From Eilatimonas milleporae (GTDB lineage: Bacteria > Pseudomonadota > Alphaproteobacteria > Sphingomonadales > Kordiimonadaceae): a stretch of DNA of 64,000 nt. Below, in pieces: positions 15,926-24,126 of this stretch; position 1 is the stretch's first letter; each line of letters begins with the position of its first letter. Where the stretch lies: contig NZ_REFR01000014.1 in the NCBI RefSeq assembly GCF_003688555.1, positions 186,001-250,000 on the forward strand, read 5' to 3'. The position numbers were made by a program, and so were the translations under genes. The notes below the pieces were generated by a model. That model ran no database searches and was not told where the DNA came from. It saw only the letters and a list, made by a program, of their open reading frames with translations.

Positions 15926-18136
15926 ATGACTGAAACTATAATCACCGGGGCTCTATTCAGTTTGGCCAGTTTGGGGACGATTGTTCTTCTCGCCGCTCCG
16001 GCCGTTAATTCCGCGATAGCGGCAGAGGACCGTCTCGCCAAGGTGGAAGAGATAACCGTCACATCGGAGAGGCGCGAGAAGTCGCTTCAGGAAACGCCGG
16101 TTTCTATTTCCGTCTTGAATGCCGAACAATTGGAAACGCGCGGTATTACAAGTCTGAACGGCTTGGAAAACAGCGTTATACCATCCCTGAGCATACTGCC
16201 GTTCGGCACGACCCCATCCACGCTGATCATTGCCATTCGGGGCAATGGTCCCATTGACCCGAGCCAGGTCACACGCGATGGGTCCGTCGCGATTTATCAG
16301 GATGGATTTTACCTGGGACGCTCGCAGGGCCTGAGCCTGGAACTGGCGGACCCGGAACGGATTGAAGTGTTGCGCGGGCCGCAGGGCACCCTGTATGGCC
16401 GCAATGCCACAGGGGGCGCCATCAATGTCGTATCGCAGAAGCCGACCGGTGAACTGGGACTGCGGCAGGTCTTGACCTATGGCAACTTCGATGCGCTGCG
16501 CACCGCGACGACCCTCAATCTACCGGAATTTGCCGGTATCAGTCTGAAGTTCGATTACATCCATTCCGAACGGGATGGCTGGGTGGACAACACCGCCCCG
16601 GATGAAGCGGACTTTTTTGCCTTCAACAAGGACGGCGGGCGGGTCAGTCTGAACTGGCAGGCCAGTGAAGATATTGCACTGGACTATTTTTTCGAAACGG
16701 GCGAGGTGGAAGCGTCACAGATATATTGGCAAGTGGCTGTTGACCGTATCGGTGTCATCGGAAACGAACCGCGCCGGGCACGGGAAAGCCGCTTTCCCAT
16801 CACGCCACTCGACCCATCGGTTACAGACTATGATATGCATGGCTTAACGCTGTCCTGGACAGCGTCCGACAATCTGACCGTCAGATCCTTGACTTCATAT
16901 CGGGAAACCGTTGAATCCACCCGTAACAATTTCGCCGGCGCGCTCGGATTTAACGGGGTTATTGTTTCTGAAGAGTATGATCAGGAGCAATTCTCACAGG
17001 AATTTCAAGTATTAGGCACCTATGACCGTCTGGAATGGGTCGCGGGCTTGTATTATTTCGAAGAAGACGCAGGCCAGGACACCCAGAATTTGTTCACTCT
17101 GGACCTGTTGGGTTTGTTGACGGGAACCCCGCTGACGCCCATTGTGCCTCCAACCACTTTCGACGTGTTCTCCGGTGCCGACGCCCCCTTACGGCAAATT
17201 GAGAGCAGAGCGGAGTCACGGGCTGTGTATGGTCAGGCCACATGGACCCCGCCAATACTGAACGATCGACTGCAACTGACCGTCGGCTTCAGATATACGG
17301 ATGACAGCCGCGATGCGACACGTCTTGAAACAATTGAACAGTCTTTTGAACTAGACACCGACAGTTTTGACCCCTTGGTCACAGTGAACTATTTCTGGAA
17401 CGATACAATCTCGACGTATGCGAAATTCTCCACGGCCTACCGCGCGGGCGGTCTGAATGTACGTTCAGCGAGCTTCTCGGGCTTCGGCAACGAAATTTCC
17501 GAGACAATCGAGGTGGGCCTGAAATCCATGTTCTGGGATCAAAAGGCACTCTTGAATATCGCTGTTTTCACGACAGACATCGAAGACGCCCAAATTGATT
17601 TTGCAAATCCAGACAACCCGGTCGCGATTGAGACAATCAATGCCGAAAGGACCGTGGAAATCGATGGCGCGGAAATTGATCTGACACTGGCACCTGTACC
17701 CGGCCTCGTGATCGGACTGAATTACACATATTTGGATGCCACTGTTCCGCCGCTGGCCAATCCGTTGGCGGGGGGAAATCCGGAAAATTTCAACTTGGCG
17801 CAAACACCGGAGCATGCCGGTTCGGTTACAGCGGACTATACTTTCCCGCCGCTGCCGTTCGGGACCCTCATCGCCCATGTCGATATGACCGCCACGGACG
17901 AATACCACTTCGTGCCCGGCAACATGACGCAGGATCTGGATTCTTACGCCCTGTTCAATGCGCGTCTGACCCTGACGGATATCAATATCGGCAACAGTTC
18001 GCTGGTCGCCGCCCTTTGGGCGCGCAATATTTTCGATACAGAGTATGTGCAGGCAGGCGCACCCACAGCAGCCGGCGACCTGGAAGTTTACGGGACGCCG
18101 CGCACCTATGGTTTCGACCTGACCTATCAGTTCTGA
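15926..18136 (+). CDS. TonB-dependent outer-membrane receptor, module copy 1
   Basis: 736 residues. N-terminal export signal (about 1-33, ending AIAAED), a TonB-box-like VEEITVTSERREKSLQETP, a plug domain (about 50-175) with RIEVLRGPQGTLYGRNATGG, then a 22-strand-type barrel ending YGFDLTYQF. Receptors of this group import large or hydrophobic small molecules using TonB energy; the neighbouring P450 and LuxR suggest a shared substrate. The C-terminal 100 residues are nearly identical to copy 2, while the middle is more diverged. The RBS GGGGGAG is close upstream. Last gene of copy 1. Confidence 0.93.
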   Translation: MTETIITGALFSLASLGTIVLLAAPAVNSAIAAEDRLAKVEEITVTSERREKSLQETPVSISVLNAEQLETRGITSLNGLENSVIPSLSILPFGTTPSTLIIAIRGNGPIDPSQVTRDGSVAIYQDGFYLGRSQGLSLELADPERIEVLRGPQGTLYGRNATGGAINVVSQKPTGELGLRQVLTYGNFDALRTATTLNLPEFAGISLKFDYIHSERDGWVDNTAPDEADFFAFNKDGGRVSLNWQASEDIALDYFFETGEVEASQIYWQVAVDRIGVIGNEPRRARESRFPITPLDPSVTDYDMHGLTLSWTASDNLTVRSLTSYRETVESTRNNFAGALGFNGVIVSEEYDQEQFSQEFQVLGTYDRLEWVAGLYYFEEDAGQDTQNLFTLDLLGLLTGTPLTPIVPPTTFDVFSGADAPLRQIESRAESRAVYGQATWTPPILNDRLQLTVGFRYTDDSRDATRLETIEQSFELDTDSFDPLVTVNYFWNDTISTYAKFSTAYRAGGLNVRSASFSGFGNEISETIEVGLKSMFWDQKALLNIAVFTTDIEDAQIDFANPDNPVAIETINAERTVEIDGAEIDLTLAPVPGLVIGLNYTYLDATVPPLANPLAGGNPENFNLAQTPEHAGSVTADYTFPPLPFGTLIAHVDMTATDEYHFVPGNMTQDLDSYALFNARLTLTDINIGNSSLVAALWARNIFDTEYVQAGAPTAAGDLEVYGTPRTYGFDLTYQF

Positions 18137-18430
18137 TTGTCGTGTGACACAATCACGCTGCGGCCAGCCCTATGGCCGCCATATTCCCCGTTTCTGCATA
18201 GCGTTCAAAAGCTGTAACCCAGATGGATAGCGTTATCGAGATATCGAACTGAGACTGAAGCCGAGTGCTATGATGTAACGCACGACTTCGGGCCAAATGA
18301 CCTAAAAAGTGAGCCCCTTTTCGAACATAAGCTATGAAAAATAAAATTACCTCACATTATCCAAGAAAATACATTATAGGGTAGTATACTATACACCCCA
18401 AGGGAGGGCGGTAAGGAGACGTTTGTCATC
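18137..18430. promoter_or_regulatory. Spacer and promoter region between module copies
   Basis: 294 bases with no gene. It becomes AT-rich toward the second luxR. It contains TCGA-GATA-TCGA at 18236-18247 and the perfect palindrome TAGTATACTA at 18382-18391, 40 bases before the start codon, which could overlap a -10 element or be an operator. GGAGA lies 10 bases before ATG 18431. No homology to the region upstream of copy 1 is apparent, so the two modules are probably controlled separately. Confidence 0.4.
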
Positions 18431-19297
18431 ATGCGTTCGGCAGACAACACACGTGAGGAACAACAGGGCTATTGCCCAAGCGTATCGGATTTTCAAGTCT
18501 TCAGAACCCTGAACACCAGCAGGGATTTCGGTGAGTTCAAAAAAAATATCGGCCGTATTTTAAGGGGGCTGGGTTTTGAGGAATACGCCTTCAGCCGCAT
18601 GCATACAGAAGGGAAAGTCGACCCGTATCTTCTGACCACATCCTCCGAGATGCGGCAGGCATATTATGAAGACGGGCTGTATGAACATTGCATCATCACG
18701 CAATATGCGCGGCATAACAGACAGCCGATTTACCAGTCGGTTATCGAGAAAGAACTGAAAAGCATGTCCTGGAAAACAAGCTTTTCCATCTGTAACGAAA
18801 AAATATTCCAGCTGTTCAAGCATTTTAAATATAACGACTTTTACCTGATGCCCAGCCAGGCCCTTAATGGCAATGGCAATGTTGTTTTGTCCCTGGCCGG
18901 CCGGGACGTGGCATCATATGACTTTCGGCAAAAAGTCGAAAAGGCCAACCCGGTCCTTCGTCAGCTGTCGGACGCCATTGATTATGTGGGCACGCGAAAA
19001 TTCGCCTCCTCCTTTCTCAGCGAGGAAGAAAGTCCGACCATCGCCATCACCCCGCGCCCGCTTCAGATCCTGACGATCATGGCGCAGGAGGATATGAGCC
19101 TTCAGGAAACCGCCGACCATCTGGACCGCAGTGTCCACACCCTGAACCAGCAGGTCGCGGCCGCACGGAAGGCGTTCGGCGTCGACACCACGCACGGTGC
19201 CATCTATCAGGCTATTCGCGAAGGCCTGATCGACTGCGAAAAAAACCGTCTCAAAAATCATCGTCCTGAAGATGTCATCACGCTGAAGACTCGCTGA
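18431..19297 (+). CDS. LuxR-family regulator, module copy 2
   Basis: 288 residues, paralogue of the regulator at 13738. A 92-base block (18461-18552) is identical in DNA to 13804-13895, and the helix-turn-helix region is about 98 percent identical. The central ligand-domain stretch is clearly diverged and has high-GC codons, unlike copy 1. The TraR Trp57 and Asp70 positions are Met and Cys. A run of seven A (eight in copy 1) shifts the last codons, giving a longer tail EKNRLKNHRPEDVITLKTR. It starts the second operon, 25 bases before the P450. Confidence 0.85.
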   Translation: MRSADNTREEQQGYCPSVSDFQVFRTLNTSRDFGEFKKNIGRILRGLGFEEYAFSRMHTEGKVDPYLLTTSSEMRQAYYEDGLYEHCIITQYARHNRQPIYQSVIEKELKSMSWKTSFSICNEKIFQLFKHFKYNDFYLMPSQALNGNGNVVLSLAGRDVASYDFRQKVEKANPVLRQLSDAIDYVGTRKFASSFLSEEESPTIAITPRPLQILTIMAQEDMSLQETADHLDRSVHTLNQQVAAARKAFGVDTTHGAIYQAIREGLIDCEKNRLKNHRPEDVITLKTR

Positions 19298-19322
19298 AGA
19301 CTCTGGGAGGCAGGAGAGCAGC

Positions 19323-20534
19323 ATGATCCTGGAAGACACCGTGCGGCCGGATATCGGCCTTGAGGACCTGGGCGCGGGCAATCCTCTGCCACTGTATGCG
19401 GCCATGCGTGAAAATCACCCGGTCTGCCCCCTCAATATGGAGGGGATGTGGGCCTTAAGCCGCTATGACGATGTCAAATTTGCCATGGAACGGACTGACC
19501 TTTTTTCCGCATCGGGCCAGAAGGCCCTGATACAGCCGGACTGGCTGCCGGATGATCTGAAAAGAGACCTGTTCATCACGGTTCAGGATCCGCCGGAGCA
19601 TACGAAGAATCGCGCCCTGATCAGCAAGGCCTTCCTTGGCAGAACCGTTCAATCGCTTGTCCCCTTCATGCAGGATGCCGCGAACGATCTTATCGCAGGG
19701 ATCAGGAGCGGCGCCGAGACGGATTTCCTCAACACATGTGCCCGTCCCTATGTTTGCCGCATTTCAGACAGGACCACCGGCGCGGACAGTGATGCCTATC
19801 TGGCGGAACTTGGCCGCTGGCTGCAATTGAACCAGGAAAACCTGTCGGAAAATCCACCCCCTGAATACATGAAAGCCCTGCAGGCCAATATGGTCCGCCA
19901 GAACGCAATCTTCGACGCCATCATCCACGACCGCCGGGAAAATCCGCGGGAGGACATCGCGACCGACCTGATACGCGGCCGGGTGGATGGCAGGGCGTTG
20001 ACCGACGAACAGCTTAGAAACGCTTTGGAACTGGTCATTACCGCCGGATTTTTCACGCCGACACAGATGCTGTGCCAGGCTGTCATATATCTGGCGCGAA
20101 ATCCCGGCCTGATGCAGGGATTGAAAGCGAACCCGGATCTGATCCCTGCGTTTTTCGAGGAACTGATGCGCCATGTGGCCATCGTCCGGGCCCTGCTGAA
20201 ACGGACCAGGCACCCCGTCACGCTGCACGGCACGACCATCCCGGAAGGCGCGCTGGTCTTCTTGCTGCTGGCCTCGGCCAATCACGACCCCGCCCGCTTC
20301 CACGATCCGGACCGGTTTGACATGACACGGCCCAATATCAAACAGCATCTGGGCTTTGGGCATGGTCCGCACATCTGTATCGGCGCGGCCCTTGCCCGCC
20401 AGCAGATGCGGATCATTCTGGAAGTCCTGATCGCAACCTTCAACGGTATCGATGTTCCACCGGAAACAGACATCAGGATGGCGTCGTCCTGGGTGATGAA
20501 TGTGGTGGAAGAACTGCCCGTTACCTTTCACTGA
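19323..20534 (+). CDS. Cytochrome P450, module copy 2
   Basis: 403 residues, closely related to the P450 at 14655 along its whole length. Haem loop FGHGPHICIG (Cys353); ExxR as ELMR. The I-helix reads AGFFT (241-245): the threonine is present but the usual acid is Phe, so the acid-alcohol pair is still incomplete. The N-terminal third and C-terminal third are best conserved between copies; residues about 105-145 and 285-310 differ most and may shape substrate access. AGGAGAG precedes ATG 19323. The receptor follows after 56 bases, the same spacing as copy 1. Confidence 0.93.
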   Translation: MILEDTVRPDIGLEDLGAGNPLPLYAAMRENHPVCPLNMEGMWALSRYDDVKFAMERTDLFSASGQKALIQPDWLPDDLKRDLFITVQDPPEHTKNRALISKAFLGRTVQSLVPFMQDAANDLIAGIRSGAETDFLNTCARPYVCRISDRTTGADSDAYLAELGRWLQLNQENLSENPPPEYMKALQANMVRQNAIFDAIIHDRRENPREDIATDLIRGRVDGRALTDEQLRNALELVITAGFFTPTQMLCQAVIYLARNPGLMQGLKANPDLIPAFFEELMRHVAIVRALLKRTRHPVTLHGTTIPEGALVFLLLASANHDPARFHDPDRFDMTRPNIKQHLGFGHGPHICIGAALARQQMRIILEVLIATFNGIDVPPETDIRMASSWVMNVVEELPVTFH

Positions 20535-20561
20535 CCCGAAATTTCATCAACATCAAGAACA

Positions 20562-20575
20562 AGCCGGACACGGCT
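20562..20575 (+). promoter_or_regulatory. Hairpin upstream of receptor ribosome-binding site, copy 2
   Basis: AGCCG-GACA-CGGCT, the counterpart of 15897-15910, again just before GGGGGAG and the receptor start (20591). The stem is unchanged and only one loop base differs, whereas the adjoining 30 bases upstream differ at many positions. Confidence 0.45.
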
Positions 20576-20590
20576 GGCCGGGGGAGAAAC

Positions 20591-22789
20591 ATGTCTGAAC
20601 ATATAGCCGCCGGGGTCCTGCCCGGTCTGGGGCTGGTCACTTTGCTTGCCGCCGCACCCCTGACCGGTGCGGCAGCGGCGGAGGAACGGTCCGCCACGGT
20701 GGAAGAGATCCTCGTCACCGTGGAAAAGCGTGAAAAATCCTTGCAGGAAACACCGATCGCCGTCTCGGTTCTGGGGGCTGAACAACTGGAGGCCCGAGGC
20801 ATTACAAGCCTGGACCGGCTTGAGACCGGTGTTATTCCTTCGCTGAACATCCTGCCTTTCGGAACGACACCGTCAACACTGGTTGTCGCCATTCGCGGTA
20901 ATGGCCCCATCGACCCCAGCCAGGTGACACGTGACGGGTCCGTCGCGGTTTATCAGGACGGGTTTTACCTGGGCCGCTCGCAAGGTCTGAGCCTGGAGCT
21001 GGCGGACCCGGAACGGATTGAAGTGCTGCGCGGGCCGCAGGGGACCCTATACGGCCGCAACGCCACCGGAGGCGCCATCAATGTCGTATCGCAGAAGCCA
21101 AGCGGTGAGCTGGGCCTGCGGCAGACAGTCAGTCATGGCAATTACGACGCGCTGCGGACCGTGACCACGCTCAACCTGCCGGAGTTTTCCGGTTTCAGTC
21201 TGAAGTTTGATTATATTCATTCCGAACGGGACGGCTGGGTGGACAATACCGCACCGGGGGAAGAAGATTACTATGCCTTCAACAAGGACGGGGGGCGGAT
21301 CAGCCTGAACTGGAAAGCCAGCGAGGATCTGAATGTCGATTATTTTTATGAGATCGGCGAGATAGAGGCGACACAGATCTATTATCAACTGGCCGTCGAC
21401 AATATCGGCATCATCGGCCCCGAACCGGATCGTCAGGACACCACCCGCTTCCCGATAGCCCCGCTGGACCCGACGGTCACCGACTATGAAATGCACGGCC
21501 TGACCCTGTCCTGGACAGCATCTGAATCCCTGACCGTGCGATCCTTGACATCCTATCGGGAAACCGATGAATCCGTCCGCACGAACTATGGCGGTGTCCT
21601 GTATTTCAATGGTCTTGTCATTTCCGAGGAAATCGAACAGGAGCAGTTTTCCCAGGAAATCCAACTGGTCGGCACCCATGACCGTCTGGAATGGGTTGCG
21701 GGCCTGTATTATTTCGAAGAAGACGCGGCACAGGATACGCAGAACTCCTTCTCTCTCGACAGTTTTGGGTTTTTGACGGGCGTTCCTCTGACACCGATCA
21801 ATCCGCCGACGACCTTCGATGTGTTCACCGGCGCGGATGCGCCACTGCGACAAATTGAGAGCCGGGCGGAATCACGGGCCGTATACGGACAGGCCACCTG
21901 GACCCCCCCGTTGCTGGATGACCGTCTGCAACTGACGCTGGGCTTCAGATATACCGACGACGACCGGGACGCATCCCGTATTGAAGTCGGCCGGCAGTCC
22001 TTCAACCTTGAAACCGACAGATTCGACCCGCTGGTAACACTGAATTACCTTTGGAGTGACACGGTGTCGACCTATGCGAAATTTTCCAGTGCCTACCGGG
22101 TGGGGGGTCTGAATGTACGCTCCGTCAGTTTCGAGGGGTTCGGGAATGAGGTGGCCGAAACCTTCGAGGTGGGCCTCAAATCATCCTTCTGGGATAACCG
22201 GGCCGTCCTGAATGTGGCTTTGTTCGCCACCGATATCAAAGATGCACAAATAGATTTTGTGGACCCGAACCCAATCGGACTGGAAACCATCAACGCCGCA
22301 AACACCGTGCAGATCGACGGCGCCGAAATTGAACTGACGGTGGCGCCTTTGCCCGGTCTGGTGATCGGACTGCACTATACCTATCTGGACGGGGATATGC
22401 CGCCGCAGCCCAATCCGCTTGCCGGCGGTACGCTGGAAACCTTCAATCTGTCACAAACGCCTGAACATGCGGGGTCTGCCACGGTGGACTATACTTTCCC
22501 GCCGCTGCCGTTCGGGACCCTCATCGCCCATGTCGATATGACCGCCACGGACGAATACCACTTCGTGCCCGGCAATATGACGCAGGATCTGGATTCTTAC
22601 GCCCTGTTCAATGCACGCCTGACCCTGACGGATATCAATATCGGCAACAGTTCCCTGGTCGCCGCCCTTTGGGCGCGCAATATTTTCGATACGGAATATG
22701 TTCTGTACGGTGCGCCGAGAGCCGCTGGCGATCTGGAAGCCTACGGCACGCCGCGCACCTATGGCTTCGACCTGACCTATCAGTTTTGA
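20591..22789 (+). CDS. TonB-dependent outer-membrane receptor, module copy 2
   Basis: 732 residues. Signal peptide (about 1-31), TonB-box-like VEEILVTVEKREKSLQETP, plug domain with RIEVLRGPQGTLYGRNATGG, and a barrel ending YGFDLTYQF as in copy 1. Plug and terminal barrel strands are nearly the same in both copies, while several mid-barrel stretches differ (for example around residues 250-290 and 330-350), as expected if extracellular loops have adapted to another ligand. Ends the second module. Confidence 0.93.
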   Translation: MSEHIAAGVLPGLGLVTLLAAAPLTGAAAAEERSATVEEILVTVEKREKSLQETPIAVSVLGAEQLEARGITSLDRLETGVIPSLNILPFGTTPSTLVVAIRGNGPIDPSQVTRDGSVAVYQDGFYLGRSQGLSLELADPERIEVLRGPQGTLYGRNATGGAINVVSQKPSGELGLRQTVSHGNYDALRTVTTLNLPEFSGFSLKFDYIHSERDGWVDNTAPGEEDYYAFNKDGGRISLNWKASEDLNVDYFYEIGEIEATQIYYQLAVDNIGIIGPEPDRQDTTRFPIAPLDPTVTDYEMHGLTLSWTASESLTVRSLTSYRETDESVRTNYGGVLYFNGLVISEEIEQEQFSQEIQLVGTHDRLEWVAGLYYFEEDAAQDTQNSFSLDSFGFLTGVPLTPINPPTTFDVFTGADAPLRQIESRAESRAVYGQATWTPPLLDDRLQLTLGFRYTDDDRDASRIEVGRQSFNLETDRFDPLVTLNYLWSDTVSTYAKFSSAYRVGGLNVRSVSFEGFGNEVAETFEVGLKSSFWDNRAVLNVALFATDIKDAQIDFVDPNPIGLETINAANTVQIDGAEIELTVAPLPGLVIGLHYTYLDGDMPPQPNPLAGGTLETFNLSQTPEHAGSATVDYTFPPLPFGTLIAHVDMTATDEYHFVPGNMTQDLDSYALFNARLTLTDINIGNSSLVAALWARNIFDTEYVLYGAPRAAGDLEAYGTPRTYGFDLTYQF

Positions 22790-22832
22790 ACGGCGGAACA
22801 GCCGGAAACGGCAATGGCGGAGGGGTATAGTC

Positions 22833-23744
22833 TCAGAGTCCCGGTTGGGGTGCGCCGGGGACGCCCCCTTGAGGCATAGCCTCGGACGGATCGGCTTCTT
22901 CCATCACGGCGTCTTCGACTCTGCGTCGGGCACGCCCCCGAATCTCGCCGAATTTGAAGCCCAGATACCGGTACAGCAGGGCGCCGGTAAAATGCCGGAA
23001 AAGACGCCGGCGGCCACGGCGGCCGCGCACCACGTAAATCCCCGTCGTCGGATGGCGATAGACCTGGGACCACACACGGTTGGACCCGGCCATAAGGCGG
23101 TCCTTGACCGCGCTTCGGACAAAACGGGGGACGCCGATCTCGACACCCTGGTCCCTGCGGCGCCAGGCCCGTGTCCACATCAACAGGCCCACCGCAATCA
23201 TGAGCACCACGGCCACCAGCATCAATGACAGATACAGCAGGCTGTATTCATCACCCAGCGTCAGGCGCGCGACCGTATCGTCCACGGCTTCGCTGACCGT
23301 CAGACCGGTATCCAGGTCCAGTGCGCCGTCCGCGCCAAAACTGTAGATCACCGCATCGCGCTGGTCGAGGCCGGCGATCATGCCATTGCCGCCATACACC
23401 GCCACATACCCGTTGGAGGCAACCGTGACGCCATACAGCGGATCGCCGCTGCACTTGACCTTCAGGTCGATCAGGTTGGGACGTTGCAGATAAAGCTGAT
23501 AGTCGGTCACCCGGGCACAGCGATACCGGAAAATGTGAATGATATCGCCCAGTCTTACGGCAACGGATTCAGCCGGCGCATCGCGAAGAACAGCATCATA
23601 CAGATCCAGCGCCACCTCACGCGGATCGGACTGGCGCGAGACAGGCTGGGCCTCAGCCTGTATGGCGGCCGCCCCTAAAAAGAAAATCATCAGTCCGGAC
23701 AGGAGAGAGCGGCGCATCGTCATGCCTGCATAAAAAATCTTCAT
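22833..23744 (-). CDS. Signal-bearing single-pass membrane protein, unknown function
   Basis: 303 residues. An N-terminal export signal (LLSGLMIFFLGAAAIQAEA) is followed by a periplasmic domain of about 130 residues with two cysteines (FRYRCARV and LKVKCSGDP) that could form a disulfide. A membrane helix near 168-190 (LLYLSLMLVAVVLMIAVGLLM) leads to a strongly basic cytoplasmic tail (RGRRGRRRLFRHF). The family was not recognised. Starts at 23726 or 23717 are equally possible. It is convergent with module copy 2 and probably transcribed alone. Confidence 0.65.
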   Translation of the reverse strand: MKIFYAGMTMRRSLLSGLMIFFLGAAAIQAEAQPVSRQSDPREVALDLYDAVLRDAPAESVAVRLGDIIHIFRYRCARVTDYQLYLQRPNLIDLKVKCSGDPLYGVTVASNGYVAVYGGNGMIAGLDQRDAVIYSFGADGALDLDTGLTVSEAVDDTVARLTLGDEYSLLYLSLMLVAVVLMIAVGLLMWTRAWRRRDQGVEIGVPRFVRSAVKDRLMAGSNRVWSQVYRHPTTGIYVVRGRRGRRRLFRHFTGALLYRYLGFKFGEIRGRARRRVEDAVMEEADPSEAMPQGGVPGAPQPGL

Positions 23745-24126
23745 TCACCCGCATACACTGCTGGAACCCTATCATGAAACGGCACGCAGGCCGGCAGGGC
23801 AAGTTCTAGTTGGATGGACACGCCGGAAATAAGCAAAATCGAAAAGATTCGAGAGATTCACCGACAGCTCGGAAACAGTCCAAAGGAAAACGGAACCGCT
23901 GCCGGGGGGACGACCAGCGGTTCCGTATGACACAGTCGGATCAAGGGAGCTGATACGCTGTATCAGCAATCTTCACCATAAACGAGCATTCTTAATAATA
24001 TGTAAATTATCTAAAAATACCGCATAATTGAAATTATATTGCTTTGCCGTTATTGATTACGGCGGCGGATACGGGATACGTGCCGCATCGTGGCAGCCGT
24101 CTGACGGACCTGGCGGAACGGAGATT
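23745..24126. promoter_or_regulatory. Intergenic region with two hairpins downstream of lepA
   Basis: 382 bases without a gene. 23891-23925 is a perfect 11-bp stem (CGGAACCGCTG / CAGCGGTTCCG) followed on the minus strand by TTTTCCTTT and is the likely lepA terminator. 23949-23967 is a second hairpin or operator-like dyad (GCTGATAC-GCT-GTATCAGC). The part next to lepA is AT-rich. The promoter of the minus-strand gene at 23744 probably lies between 23745 and 23890. Confidence 0.5.
23887..23925 (-). terminator. Probable lepA terminator
   Basis: Perfect 11-bp inverted repeat with a 13-base loop and a short T-rich run (TTTT) immediately after it on the minus strand, about 200 bases beyond the lepA stop. 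The distance is long, so it could instead shield the next gene from read-through. Confidence 0.6.

Noticed and set aside
15846-15930. Cobalamin or other riboswitch before the TonB receptors
   Set aside because: Only about 56 bases separate P450 and receptor; there is a small hairpin but no B12-box or other known riboswitch core.
13738-22789. Quorum-sensing luxI/luxR pair or composite transposon
   Set aside because: No acyl-homoserine-lactone synthase, transposase or terminal inverted repeats are visible around the duplicated unit.
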